DNA of 64,000 bases from Tolypeutes matacus (lineage: Eukaryota; Chordata; Mammalia; Cingulata; Chlamyphoridae). Both the position numbers and the translations under genes were made by a program. The DNA lies in NCBI GenBank assembly GCA_026826555.1, contig JAKSZT010054334.1:33538083-33602082 (forward strand), given 5' to 3'. This document shows, in pieces, positions 1 to 12,145 of the stretch. Position 1 is the stretch's first letter. Each line of letters starts with the position of its first letter. Below the pieces are notes generated by a model. The model ran no database searches. It saw nothing but the letters and a program-made list of their open reading frames with translations, and had not been told where the DNA came from.

Positions 1-800
1 TTCATAACTTTTTTTTTCATTTAGACACAATTTATATACTATAAAATTCACCCTTATAAAGTGTACAATTCAGTATAGTTGCAAAGTTGTGCATCATCAT
101 CTAATTACAGAACATTTCATCACCCCAACAAGAAATCCCATATGCATTAGCAGTCACTCCCTATTTCCTACTCCCCTTAAGCCCTGGCAAGCACTAATCT
201 ACTTTCTGTCTCTGCGGATTTGCATACTGTGGACATTTCATACAAATGGAATCACATAATATGTGGCCTTTTGATTTTTCAAGGTTCTTCCACGTTGTAG
301 CATGAATCAGTACTCCATTTCTTTTTCTTTTTTTTTTTTTTCAGATACTGGGGCCAGGGATTGAACCTGGAATCTCGTATGTGGAATGCCAGTGTGCAAC
401 CACTTGAGCCACACTGGCTCCATCCATTTATTTGTATAGCCAAATAATATTCCATTGTATAGATATACCATATTTTATCCATTGATCAACTCATCAGTTG
501 AAAGACATTTGGGTTGTTTCTGCTTTTTAGCTATTATAAATAAGGCTGCTACAAACATTCATGTATAAATTTTTGTGTGGACTTATGCTTTCATTTCTCT
601 TGGGTATATACTTAGGAGTAGAATGGCTTACTTATATGGTAACTCTATGTTTAACAATTTGTGGAGTTGCGAGACTATTTTCCAAAGCACCTGCACCTTT
701 TACATTCCCTCCAGCAATGAATAAGGGGGATAATTTCTCCATATCCTTTTCAACATTTATTGTCTTTTTTATTTTAACATCCTAGTATGTGTGAAGTGGT
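1..800 (-). mobile_element. L1 3' region, old, minus strand
   Basis: The sequence is the reverse complement of the end of L1 ORF2 and the 3' UTR. Landmarks are the antisense phrases for a target-primed L1 end: a Met-rich 'ccattgtatagatataccata', 'ttgggttgtttctgctttttagctatt' and 'tgggtatatacttaggagtagaatgg' segments. It is heavily mutated and runs off the left edge. A DAS SINE interrupts it. No intact ORF remains. Confidence 0.85.
321..418 (-). mobile_element. DAS-type SINE monomer, minus
   Basis: Starts with a poly(T) (its A tail on the other strand), followed by the antisense B box (GGGATTGAACCTGG) and antisense A box (TTGAGCCACA) of a tRNA-Ala-like head. It sits in the L1 and both flanks read ctccat-, a probable short target duplication. 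Confidence 0.85.
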
Positions 801-2244
801 GAAAAATTCTTTTATTAAAAAAATGTGTTAATTCAACACTTCACTGACATGAAGATGTCCCTGTACCCTTTGAGATAAGTCATTTTATAAATATAAATGT
901 AAAAATATATGTGAAATCAATACCTTTTTCATGTATGTGCTAAACTTTGGAACATACATAGACCATATTACTGAAATAAATTCTGGAAAAGTCATTTAGA
1001 ATGTGATAATGATCTTTAAAATAATGTTTTGAAAAAAATTACACTGTAAGCTTTGCTCTTTTGTGAATTTAGGATATGTGGGTGATTCTGAGAACAATGT
1101 CAACTCTATAGGAAGTTAAAGACTTAGCTTTTAGTTCTATCTGTTATTCTTATTCATTATAAAGCACCTGAAAGTTGCTTTTAGCACTAATATTCTTTCC
1201 CTACATTGAAAAGCTAAGTAACAGTAGTTATCTCCTAGAAATTTGAGAATACCAACTTTAACAAACTGATGCTTTTGTACACCAAATGATAATTTTAAAG
1301 GACTAATCTAGTCCCATGTTGTTTATACAGCAAAAGCATTTGCCTCACAGCATTATGCCCTTATAATAGTTATAATTATTTTAATTCGTTAAAATGAACT
1401 ATGAAAATATTTTACATTAGAGCTGTAAAAGTAGCTCCAGCAGTGAGGAACAGATGAAGACAAGAGCAAAGCTTGATAATTTCAGGTAACATTTTCTTGT
1501 TTTACTAAGATAACATTTTACTTTGTTGACTCAGACTGCTCATCTTATCTTCTTAATTTGTACTTCATATTTGAACTAAGCCATTATTCACACATTAACA
1601 ACTTTATGTTTAGCATTCTAATTCTGCATAGTAAACGTAAGAGGTCAAATTTCCTATAAACTTCATGAGAATCTCTATCTTCATAACCATCCCATCCCAG
1701 GCCCCAAATTTGGCTAGATTTGTTTTTATGCTATATTTGCAACTGAGTTTTCAGTCTTCTTAAGACCCACCTATGTATCTCACAGTACTTTAAAACAAAC
1801 AAATAAACAAACAAATAAATAATATATATTCCTAGAATGAACTGTTTGCTCTGAATGAATATTCATTGCAACAGAGATTTTTGTGCTGGAAGCATGAGAA
1901 AACTTTTAAAAGGGAAAAAGCTATTGTGTAAAGAGGTTAACCCAGTAGAAATGCTCTTAGGCTACAATAAATTAAACTCCAGGTAGGATAGCTTGTTCTG
2001 CAATGCTCAGAAATAACTGCAGGAGAGATGACACCATGGCATTCAATTTTCAGAAATGGAAGAACCCATTTGAACAAAAGCACTGGGTAAAACATTAATT
2101 AACAACAGGCTTTCATAATATTTACATTACAGTCTTCATATACACAGTATTGGTAGGTTTTACTAGTTATCTGCTGATGTACTAGGCCAAGCACGTATAT
2201 GGTTTATTCTATCAACAAGGTCATCCTTGAGTAAGAAGGCCAAA
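801..2244. other. Intron sequence, no recognised feature
   Basis: AT-rich intronic DNA without a convincing ORF or repeat signature. A small (AAAC/AAAT)n run lies at about 1793-1822. Confidence 0.6.
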
Positions 2245-2257
2245 GACTACTATAATT

Positions 2258-2707
2258 TTTTTTTTTTTTAAGATTTTATTTTATTCATTTATTTCCGCCC
2301 TCTTCGTTGTTTTTGCTCTCGCTGTCTGCTCTCTGTGTGTTCTTCTGTGTCTACTTGTCTTCTCTTTAGGCGGCACTAGGAACCCATCCTGGGACCTTCT
2401 GTAGTAGAGAGAGGTGCTCAGTCTCCTGCGCAACCTCAGCTCCCTGGTCTGCTGTGTCTCTTATTGTCTCTCCTCTGTGTCTCTTTTTTGTTGCGTCATC
2501 TTGCTGCGCCAGCTCTCTGCCCTGACCAGCACTCCATGTGGGCCAGCACTCCTGCGTGGACCAGCACTCTGCATGGGCTAGCTCTCCACTTGGGCCAGCT
2601 CGCCATGTGGGCCAGCTTGCTTTTCACCAGGAGTCCCCGGGAATCGAATCCTGGATCTCCTATATGGTAGACGGGAGCCCAATCACCTGAGCCATGTCTG
2701 CTTCCCT
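2258..2707 (-). mobile_element. Long DAS-type SINE, minus, with perfect 13-bp TSD
   Basis: The element has a poly(T) start, two tRNA-like head units (antisense B boxes near 2368 and 2640) and a perfect target duplication GACTACTATAATT at 2245-2257 and 2708-2720. Between the two heads lies a run of diverged units of about 20 bp built on 'gccagcactcc/tgggccagct' (about 2510-2620), suggesting internal tandem expansion. The exact TSD shows that the whole 450 bp inserted as one unit. Confidence 0.93.
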
Positions 2708-3017
2708 GACTACTATAATTATTAACTTTTTATTTAATCTATTTTTTTTTATTCCAATGAGAAACAACAATATATTTTTTTATTTTGTCCACAAAACATT
2801 AATGGCTTCCCCATATTAAAACTGGACATTTATTCTGAACAAAGTTACCTAATTTAATTTGGTAGCCCAGCATTCTATGGCAAAATATTCAAAAAGTATT
2901 CATGTTTTTCTTTTAAAAATATAAATCTGACTCATTGCTTATATAATTAGATATGTATCATGGATGTAAATAACATAACATAAAGACATTATAGTTATAT
3001 AAAAAGAAAAGTATATG

Positions 3018-3567
3018 TGTCAGTCCAGAGAAACTGAATCAACACTCTATGTACACGTATGTGTGTGTGTGTGTGTGTATACAGAGGGAGGGAGGAATGG
3101 ATGGAGGGAGAGGAGGAAGAGGAAAAGAAAAAGAGAGGAGAGAAAGAGAGAGAGAGAGAGATTGATTGACTGATTATAAGGAATTGCTTCATTCAATTGT
3201 GAAGGCTGTCAAGTCTGAATTCCACAGGGCAGGCCAGAGGCTGGAAATTCTGGTAAGAGTGATGCTAAAGTTTTTAGACTGAATTCCTTAGGCTAAAGAC
3301 TCAGGAAACTTAGGGAAAAGTAGGCAGTATGGTCCTGAGGCAGAATTCTTTCTTTTTCCAGGAACCTCAGTTCTCTGAACTTAAGATACCTGATTGGATA
3401 AAGCTCACCCACATTATCAGGAGTAATCCACTTTACTTAAAGTTAACTGATTGTAGATGCTAATCTCATCTATAAAATATGTCCACAGCAACACCTAGGC
3501 CAGTGTTTAACCAAACAAAAGAACACCATAACCTAGCCAAGTTGACACATAAAATTAACTCACAATG
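3018..3567 (-). mobile_element. ERVL-class LTR (MLT2-like), minus
   Basis: Antisense hallmarks of MLT2-type LTRs are clear: 'tgtcagtccagagaaactgaa' at the start, 'gattggataaagctcacccacattatcaggag' in the middle, and 'ctagccaagttgacacataaaattaa' at the end. A (TG)n tract and a long purine tract have expanded near its end. It is a non-coding solo LTR relic of an ancient endogenous retrovirus; no viral ORF is present. Confidence 0.85.
3057..3165. repeat. (TG)n followed by (GGA/GA)n purine tract
   Basis: About 24 bases of TG dinucleotides are followed by some 85 bases that are nearly all purine on the plus strand (ggga, gga, gaaa, ga units). It lies inside the LTR and is length-variable in type. 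Confidence 0.9.
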
Positions 3568-4049
3568 TACCTGCCAGAGAAATGATATCATTGCAGGTAA
3601 AGGTATTTGGGAAAGGGGAAGTTAGAGAAGAAAGTTAGTTTTTACATTACATGATTCAACATAGTAATTTCACTAAAGGCATTTCCAACTTTTTTATATT
3701 AGCAATTTTAAAAATACAAAGCTAAGTACTTTCCGTTTAAATAATTTTGGCTGAGAAACATCTTACTGTCTAGTAAAGTAAGAGTTTGGTTGGTTAATTT
3801 CTGACATCCTGAAAACATCTGAAAGATGTGAATCCAGAAATAAGCATGCTTGCCTCACCATACTCAATCTACAATGACTAATCTTTTACTTTAAAAAAAG
3901 AAAAAAAGGTCAAATAAATTTTTATGTAGTTTTACATATTTCAGAATATATAAAATTATATATACATTTATATATATTTCCATTTATATAAGTTACTACC
4001 ACCATTTACAATTGATTTTGCAAAAACCTAAAGAATTTCCTTATAGGTA
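3568..4049. other. Intron sequence, no recognised feature
   Basis: AT-rich DNA with no coding frame or repeat that I can name. Confidence 0.55.
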
Positions 4050-4200
4050 CTTTAAAAAAAAAAAAAACAAATCAATTTTATTGGTACATATTAATAAAAC
4101 ATACAATTTATCCAAAATATACAATCAATGGTATTTGGTATAATCACAGAGTTGTGTGTTCATCACTTCAATCATTATAAAGCATTTTAATTATTTCAAT
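4050..4200 (-). mobile_element. L1 3' UTR tail, minus
   Basis: Poly(A)-flanked antisense copy of the armadillo L1 3' end ('caattttattggtacatattaataaaacata', 'tcacagagttgtgtgttcatcacttcaatcatt'). The same tail recurs near 8.3, 37.4, 40.3, 53.4 and 63.2 kb. Confidence 0.8.
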
Positions 4201-5529
4201 AATCTTATATATATGTTTAATATCCCCATATCTTTAATATTTAAATATGATGTCCATTTTCTTCATTTAGATGAATTTATCAGTTGGTGAGAAAAGCAGA
4301 TCAGAATTTCCTATTATTTAGATTATATACCAATTTATATACCTCCTAGTAGGGTGTGGTTATTCTCTATTTGGGAATCACTATATGTAATGAGAGAAGG
4401 TGCTGATAGGAAGGAGTAGATTGCAAAGGTGGAAAACATGTTAAGAACAATTTTACAAATTTAGAGAATACATCTGAAATTGCTTTTTGTTCATGTTGAC
4501 ATTAAAATAGGTAGAAAATATTATCTTAGAGAGTTCACTTTTTTGTATTGTCTACCTATTTTTCCACCAACTGCTCTCTTTCACTTTTAAGTTATCTCTA
4601 CATTACTAAATTTTAAAATATACACATATATACTGAATCAAATCTATTTTCAATGAAAATTGAGGCAGCAATTACAGAAGTTTAAAAATATACATATAAA
4701 ATTATAAAAAAAAATTATAAAGATAAGGGAGCTCTAGTAAGTTTCAATTATGAAACTTTCCACATTGAAAAGAAAGGGAAAAAGAGACCTTTGGTAGGGA
4801 AAACATAAAAGTATTATCTATGTTGCAACAATGATTACTACAGGACTTGAGAAAAGAATTTAAAAGGCCTTTGGGGATTTGTCCAAAGGTCTCTGCCATT
4901 TAGATGATTTCTTCAACCAGTTCACTTCTCAGCTGTAATACTACATCTGTCATTTTTGGCTTAGAAACTAATTCTTAAATGAATGTGAGAAATCTTTTTA
5001 TGCTGAGTTAAAAACGCTGAGTATGTTTAACAACTGTACCATGGATTTATAAGAATTTCAAGCATGCATTTAGAGTAATTCAATGCATCTGTTATATCAT
5101 GATCAAATAAAGTACATAATGTTATTAAAAAAATAAACTATGTAGTATTATTTGGCCATTTTATAAAGGCAAAAAAATAGGTACTTCTGGTATGTGAAGA
5201 TAAAAGAAAGTACTTAAGTGAAACAAATATATTATGAAAAGAATGTTGCCTTAAAATAAATCAAAGCATACATGAGATTAAATTACAGTAAAACATTTTA
5301 TAACAGTATCTGCATGTTTTTTTCTCTTTTGTGACACAAACACTTAAAATTTTGCTTGAATCATCCTCTGAACAAAAAGTATTTATCAGTGCTTCACAGC
5401 ACTCAAAACTATTTCACGCTGCTTTCAATTATACCTCAAAGTGTTGGGCTACATTAAAGAAAAAACAAACAAACAAACAAAAGGAATAAATAAAACAATC
5501 TAAAAAAAGTCATAAGAAAGGGCATCTTT
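4201..5529. other. Intron sequence, no recognised feature
   Basis: AT-rich DNA. A short (AAAC)n run ends it at about 5461-5484. No gene or named repeat recognised. Confidence 0.55.
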
Positions 5530-5737
5530 TTGTGGATTTTTTTTTTTCTTTTGAGGTACCAGGGCCAGAGATTGAACCTGGGACCTCCTATGCGGACCAC
5601 TAAGCCACATCATCTCTCCTGAGTTGGTTTTCTTGTTTGTTTGCTTGTTATTTGTTTTTAGGAGGCACTGGGGACCAAACCCAGGACCTCCCATGTAGGA
5701 AGCAGGCACTCAGTCGTCTGAGCCACATCCATTCCCT
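5530..5737 (-). mobile_element. Two-unit DAS-type SINE, minus
   Basis: Two tRNA-like units in antisense: the first has 'gattgaacctgggacctcctatg', the second 'accaaacccaggacctcccatg' and ends with the antisense A box and 5' end 'ctgagccacatccattccc'. It forms an inverted pair with the next element. Confidence 0.85.
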
Positions 5738-5759
5738 TGTGGATGCTTTTAAGAAGAAT

Positions 5760-5998
5760 ACTGGGAAGCAGATGTAGTTCAGGCGACTGAGTTCCCACCT
5801 ACCACATGGGAGGTCTGGGTTTGATTCCCGGTGCCTCTTAAAAACAAAAATACAGACAACAAGCAAACAAATGAAAAATCCAACTCAGGGGAGATGATGT
5901 GGCTCAGTGGTTGAGTGCTGGCTTCCCCCCACATAGGAGGTCCTGGGTTCAATCTTAGGACCTGGTACCTAAAAAAAAAAAAAAAAAAAAAAAAAATC
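5760..5998 (+). mobile_element. Two-unit DAS-type SINE, plus
   Basis: Reads 'gggaagcagatgtagttcaggcgactg', a B box 'gggtttgattcccggtgcctc', then a second unit 'ggggagatgatgtggctcagtggttgag' with its own B box and a 26-base poly(A) tail. It lies about 22 bases from an opposite-strand copy with the same two-unit structure. Confidence 0.87.
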
Positions 5999-6079
5999 TC
6001 TGGGGAAAGGCTTGGTTTTGTTGGGTTATAGGGGATTAAATGAGATAATACAAGTAAAAAGCTCAGAACGGTGCTTTGT

Positions 6080-6210
6080 ACAACTAAAATATATAAGTTC
6101 CCTGAGTGCAGAAATCTTGTCTAATCTATCTTTAGATTCCTAACATCTACTATATCACCTGGTGCATTATAAGCCCTTAATAAATCTTTGTTAAATGAAT
6201 GAATGGAGTC
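6080..6210 (+). mobile_element. L2 3' end fragment
   Basis: Shows the L2 3' pattern: 'agtgcagaaatcttgtct ... cacctggtgcattataagcccttaataaatctttgttaaatgaatgaatgg'. Diverged. Confidence 0.75.
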
Positions 6211-7485
6211 TTATTAATCATGAGATTTTTAGGTGTTAAAAAATTTAAGTTGCAAAACAGGCGCAAGCCAGAACAGACAACAGTAAAGTATCAGACTAAT
6301 CTGATGAGGGGCAGTCTCTTCTGAAGTATGACAAAACCAGTGAGTTAAGATTATTATTTCCTAGTTTAGGTATCAGTAAGACAAAAACAAATTGCAGTGA
6401 GTGAAGAAAAGAGATACCAAAATGATTACAGGATAAGGATGACTGAATTACAGGAAAGATTAAGGTGGCTGACAATGGTGGTAGAAAAAGACATAACAAC
6501 ATTCTAAAAACATTTTAAAAAGAGAAATGCAAAAGAGGGAGCAAAATTAGTGAAACACGTAAGTTCTGTAAAGAGTTAAAATTACTGACAACTTGAACAG
6601 TTTTAGGAATAAAAGTACGACTAACTAGCTTAAACCACAAGAATAATGCAGTCTATCACAAGGGCATATAAAACAGAAACCAAGAAGGAAAATATACTAA
6701 GACATACTAAATAACTTTGTTAGGTATACTTCCCAATTTCTTAACTTTTCTCATTAGACTTAATGGACTATATATATTAGGCTTTCTGTAAAACACTACC
6801 TTGGGATTTTCAAACAAGTAGATATTAACTATAATGTTATGCCAGTTAAGCATTCAGTAAACACATATGATGCTATGATTATATTTTTATTTTCTACAGC
6901 TGTTTATAAAATGAGACAGCTTATAAAATTCCAGAAAATGACTACATACTTAGGTGTTTACTTATCTATCTATTTATGGCTATAAACAGTTTAGGATAAA
7001 AAGGAAATAATAAACACCTAACATGATCATAGAAAATCAATATTAATTGAATGAAAACAAATTATCATTTTAACATTCTACATTATTATTTTGAAGAGCT
7101 GTCTTTTCTTCTTAAATATTTTCTTGAGCCTCACTTTTTTTGCTACACTTTTCCTGTGCCCACCCATTCCAGAAAGCATTGCCCTTCCTCTGTTGGTTGG
7201 TGAAAAGTAGGTGCTTTTGTTATTGTTCTGCCTCTTCTACCTTTTCTCCCACTTTCTATTGTATCCAGGAACCAACCAATGGATTGGGAGATAAGAGAAA
7301 AAGGCACTGATGAAACTTAAAGGTAATGTACTAAGTTGAAACTCAAATTGGTGTGACTCCTGTTAGCATTTGTAGAGAGCAAAACAAGGGAAAGGCGCCT
7401 AACATTTGAGTGACTTTTGTTTATGTTTGCTTTCTACATGTTTTTAATTTTTAAAATATATTTAATCTCTCCATATATATTTAAA
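6211..7485. other. Intron sequence, no recognised feature
   Basis: No coding frame beyond chance length and no repeat I can name. Confidence 0.55.
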
Positions 7486-7487
7486 AT

Positions 7488-7605
7488 ATAGTTACTCTCT
7501 TTTTAGAGATAAGAAACTGAGACTCAGAGAAGTTAATCACTTGCCCAAGTAGCAAAGGTAGAATTTGCACCCAGGCCTGCTCTGACACCATACCATTCTG
7601 GTTCC
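7488..7605 (-). mobile_element. MIR fragment, minus
   Basis: Contains the MIR core in antisense: 'gataagaaactgagactcagagaagttaatcacttgcccaagtagc' then 'gcacccaggcctgctctgacacc'. Confidence 0.8.
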
Positions 7606-8335
7606 GAGAGAGAAGAAATATTAAAAAATAAATAAATACAAATAAGGCATAAACCAAAACACATACAATCCTCAGCAACACACAACTGGAAGGTAAGTGT
7701 GGACAGAGACAATTAGCTTACTAAGAGAAGAGAGACAAAGCATTTGATTGGGAGGTGAACAAATAGGCAAAAGCTCTCTTCAAAAGAATAAAATACACAA
7801 AGGCTCTCCATGGGGAGAGAAAAATTTGTTTTGTGGAAAGGATTTAAGGCCATTAGAGGGAGGTACTGATGTCCTAGAAGAAAGACTAAAGAGAAAAGTT
7901 ATTTCCTTTGCTTTGTTTAAGATGATTCTGTGCCTTAACAATACTTAAAGTACTTGTGTGAATATAAGCCAAAGCCTTTCCCAAAAATTATCCTTAAGAT
8001 AAAAGGGTGGCCATTTTTATTTGAGTCCTTATAAAGTCTCTCCCACTGAGTAATCTCTCAATTACTTATTTTCAAATGCAAAATACTGCTTGCAAAGCCC
8101 GTAATCAATTGCCTTGCAAAGTCTTTATTCAATGGAAAATTTGAAAGCTGGTATTGTTCACTTGAAGGCTTCAGTAAAAATGGAGGCAAAGACATTTAAC
8201 ACATATTTAATCATTATTTCTAGGATAAAGCCTCATAACTACTGAAAACAAGGTTTTAAAGATTACATTAAAAAGAAATGCAAGTAGTAAAATTTGAATA
8301 TCACAAGCACAGCAAAGAAACAAATGGGAAACATT
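7606..8335. other. Intron sequence, no recognised feature
   Basis: No gene or repeat recognised. Confidence 0.5.
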
Positions 8336-10610
8336 TTTTAAAAATAAATCAATTTTATTGATACACAATAATAAAGCATAAATCCATCCAAAGTGTACAA
8401 TCAATGGTATCTGATAAAATCACATAGTTGTGCATTCATCACTTCAATTGTTAGAGCATTTTCATTATTCCAATGATAAATAAAAAAGACAAACAATAAA
8501 ACTCATCATCTTTCACTCTTTCTCTGCTTCCCCTGCTGTACACAGCTGTTATTCTGTTTCTGTCTCTCTAGTTTATTTGTATTTATATTTTGTAAAAACA
8601 GTCATATATGCAATATTACCCATATTCGTATTTCACATGAGACTTTACTACGTTATATAGTCCCATGTTACATCTTTTAGCGTCCTTTCTAGTAATATAC
8701 ATGTTCTTAGACTTTCCCTTTCAACAACTGTCACACTCATATAAGCTCTGCTAGTTAGAAACACTATGATGTGCTTTCACCATTTCTATTCATTTCCAAA
8801 GATTAACACACATCCTTTTTTTTTTTTTTTAACCAATTCTATATAGATTAACCCTCAGCTTTCCATTTTCTACCTCATTCTATTTTCTGGTGACCTAAAT
8901 CCTAATTATTAACTCCATGAGGTTACACAATATATTTAGTTCATAAGAACCCAATCATACAGTATTTATCCTTTTGTGTCTGGCTTACTTCATTCAACAT
9001 AATGTTCTCCAGGTTAATCTATGTTGTCATGTTTCCTGACTTCATATCTTCTGACTGCTGCATAATATTCCATTATGTATACACACAATTTGTTTATCCA
9101 TTCATCAGTTGATGGACATCTGGACCTGTGTCATTTTTCTATCCAAGATATCAATCACATTTTGCTTTGTGCTCACCCAGTGTCTTTTTTAAGATTTTAT
9201 TTATTTATTCCCACCCCCCCACCTCCCCGCTGCTTTTGCTCTCTGTGTCTATTTACTGTGCGTTTTTCTGTGTATACTTGTCTCCCATTGTTGCATCATC
9301 TTGCTGTACCACTGCGTGGTGTGGGCCATCAGCTCACCGCGCCGGGCCAGCTTGCCTTCACCAAGAGGTGCTGGGAATCGAACCTGGGGCCTCCCATATG
9401 GTAAATGGGAGCCCAATCACTTAAGCCACATCCACTTCCCACCCCCCCAGTGTCTTTTTAATGTCTTTCATTTCTTTAGCCATGTTGTCCTTCAACTCCA
9501 TGATTTGATTTAAGGTATTTGTATGAACCTCAGTGATTAGCTGTTTCAAGTCCTGTGTCTCATCTGGAGTATGATTTGTTCCTTTGCCTGAGTCATATCT
9601 TCCTTTTTCTTTGTATGGCATGTAATTTTTTGCTAATGTTTAGGCATCTGATTCTGATGCTGTTTACTCTGATGATTAATTTCTCTCTCTTGCCTAGGGA
9701 TTTACTGTTAAGTAGCTGTGTGCTACTACTGTTCTTTGACTCTTGGTTCAACTTGTTTTAGAATTTAGGATTGCCCCTTTAACTGCTCAAACCAGGGCTA
9801 CGGACCCAGTAATGGGATGCAGACCAGTTTCCCAGAGACTTGGAGAGGGTGGCAGTAAAGGTACCATCTTGCCTCTTTTATTATTTTCCTTTTTGTGCAT
9901 TTTTCTGGTTGGTCAGCAGCTGGCGCTCTTTGGCAGACCTCTCTGCTGAGACCTCAGGTGTTAGGGGGTAATGCATTCAGTGCCAACAAACAACTCAAGT
10001 GGTTGGGTGGTGCAGAAGCAATGTTTTCAGAGCTGGCCAAGATTCACAAACTTTCTCAGAGGCTGTTCTCCACCCTTGGCTGAAAACACTGTCCCTCCCT
10101 CTGCCTCTTGGGGCAGTATGCGGGGTGTTTGAGAAGACAAATTATCTTTAGCTCCCTGCTGGCTCTCAGGGCAAACAATATGGAGGGTCCACCTGGCCTG
10201 GAAGTGTGTGACTCCTCCAATGCAGCAGACCAAGTGTGTTGGCCAAAGTCTGAATTTTCTGTAGACTGTGTCCTTCCCTCTCCCCTTTCTTAAGGAAGAA
10301 GATCCCTCAACCCCTTCAGTCCGCAGTCACTGTAGTCCACAGTGTTATTTGCTCCATGGTTGGGGGAAGGGTGCTTGCTGCTGCTTTTGCAGCTCTACTC
10401 ACGGATTTTTCAGCCAGCTGAGACTCCTTTCCTTTGTCTCTCTCTCTTCTGGATGGTGTCTCGCCTTCCCCTGGTTTCCTGAGCCCCAGTGCAGTCTTCC
10501 AGACAGTCCCCGCCTGTCTTCTATTACATAGGTATTTTGCAAATATTTCCTCCCTGTTTGTGACTGGGAGAAAGGTAGTCAATGACATGCCTTTTTTTTT
10601 CTTATCAGAA
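8336..10610 (-). mobile_element. L1, minus, internally deleted (3' end joined to ORF1 start/5' UTR)
   Basis: From left to right on the plus strand: antisense L1 3' UTR, the antisense last part of ORF2 up to about 9125 ('tttatccattcatcagttgatggacatctgga'), then, across a SINE, antisense ORF1 N-terminal coiled coil (minus-frame residues ITEVHTNTLNQIMELKDNMA at about 9460-9560), and then a GC-richer 5' UTR-like region to about 10.6 kb. Nearly all of ORF2 and most of ORF1 are absent. It therefore resembles a deleted or half-L1 derivative. No intact ORF. Confidence 0.7.
9190..9445 (-). mobile_element. DAS-type SINE, minus, inside the L1
   Basis: Poly(T)/AT start, antisense body and B box ('gggaatcgaacctggggcctcccatatgg'), ending with the antisense 5' end 'gccacatccacttccc'. 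Target duplication CCCAGTGTCTTTT flanks it (9177-9189 and 9446-9458). Confidence 0.92.
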
Positions 10611-10619
10611 GACAAAAAA

Positions 10620-11330
10620 ATTTATTTTCCATGAAGGCCAATTTAAGAAAATTTTCCTTTATAATTCATGCCCTTTCTGTCCTATTAATGAAATCTTTAA
10701 CCCAAGATCACAAAAATTTTCCCTTATATTTTCCTCTAGTTTTAGTTCTTCCATTTGGATATATTAATGATTATGAATAACTGATTGTACTTTGTGGGAG
10801 GTATGGGTCGAGGTCTGCATATGGATAGCTAAATGTTCCAGCATGATTTGTTGAAAAAATTATTTCCTTATTAAATTATCAAGGCACCTTCCTTCTTTTT
10901 CAAAATCATTTTAGATATTCTGAGTCTTATATAAATTTAGGATAGGTTGTCAAGTTCAACATGAAAGCCTGCTGAGTTTTTTGCTTGTTTTGTTTTTTTA
11001 AAATCAAGATTGCATTCAATCTATAAACCAGTTTAGGGAAAATTGACAATATTGAGGGTTCCAAATGATGATCATGATATCCACTTATTTAGGTCTCCCT
11101 TACTTTTTCTCAGCAAGTTTCTCATTTTCAGTGTATAGATCTCACACTTGCTTCATATTTTGTTAGTTTCATCCTAAATAGTCATTATTATTTTTAATGT
11201 GATTATAAATGGTATATATATATTTTTTTAATTTCCAATTTCCACTTTTTGAATTGCTTATTGCTGGTATAAAGAGATAGTTGATTTTTCTGCTACAGAA
11301 GACAAGGTAATTTTAGTAGCTTATTTGTAG
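10620..11330 (-). mobile_element. L1 ORF2 3' part, minus, old
   Basis: Antisense of the L1 ORF2 C-terminal part: 'acccaagatcacaaaaattttccc', 'tttgttgaaaaaattatttcctta', 'gtagtttcatcctaaatag'-like phrases. Heavily mutated, no frame left. Confidence 0.75.
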
Positions 11331-11824
11331 GTTCCAGCAAAACCATTTCTAGTAAATTAGTTAACTTATTTGAGCCTTAATTTCTATTAAAAAAAAAAAG
11401 AATTGTGAAAAAATTGAGAATAAAATGAATCAAAGAAGAAAATTCTCATGATAATTAGTGCATTACTTGACCCATAAGAGATACTCAGCACTTATAAAAT
11501 CCTTTCCCAAAGTAGTTCTCACTACTTCAGATTTCAATAATGTTGACATGTCCCAAAACTTTATCTTCTAGGCCCGATCTTTCCCACAGGCCTGAGATCC
11601 TTATTCCCATGTGTCTACTATATTTCTAAAGTTGAATGGTACTTTACCACTTCAAATCCAAGTATTAAGTCGAAATAATAACATTCATTCACCCATGAAT
11701 CATTCCTACTTTATGAAAGTTCTATTCCTGACAATGAAATTTCAACTACCCAGAAAATTTTGTAGGAATCATTGATTACTCTCTAATATACTTTCAAATC
11801 TAATCATTGACTGAATCTTGTAAT
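11331..11824. other. Intron sequence, no recognised feature
   Basis: Ordinary AT-rich DNA. Confidence 0.5.
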
Positions 11825-11905
11825 AATGACAGTAACTAATGTTTAATGCTTATTATGCGAAGGCATTATGTCAAATACTCATTTAGTCAAATTCCTTACA
11901 ACATG
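11825..11905 (-). mobile_element. MIR fragment, minus
   Basis: 'taactaatgtttaatgcttattatgcgaaggcattatgtcaaatactcattta' resembles the antisense MIR 3' half. Weak. Confidence 0.5.
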
Positions 11906-11909
11906 GCAA

Positions 11910-12145
11910 TGGATGTAGGCCATTTTAAATCAGCACACACCACTCAGAACTGAGTGGGAGAGAGTGTGGTCTACAGTGTGAACTGTGGTCTATGGTTGGT
12001 GGCAAGGCTCCAGGATGTGTAAGTTTATTGAGGTTGGTGGGCCACACTGTGGGAGATGTTTGTGTGGGATGTGGTGGGAGGTGTGGGAGGTGGGCAACAT
12101 GGGAATCCCAGTGGGTTCCGTGTAATATTTTAGATTACCTAAAAT
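11910..12145 (+). mobile_element. 3' end of a poly(A) non-coding retroposon (same family as 54983-56462), runs into gap
   Basis: Matches the last ~250 bases of the element at 54.98-56.46 kb: 'gagtgggagagagtgtggtctaca', 'aaggctccaggatgtgtaagt', 'gggaggtgtgggaggtgggcaacatgggaatccc' and 'agattacct'. The expected A-rich tail would begin just where the Ns start. Confidence 0.8.
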
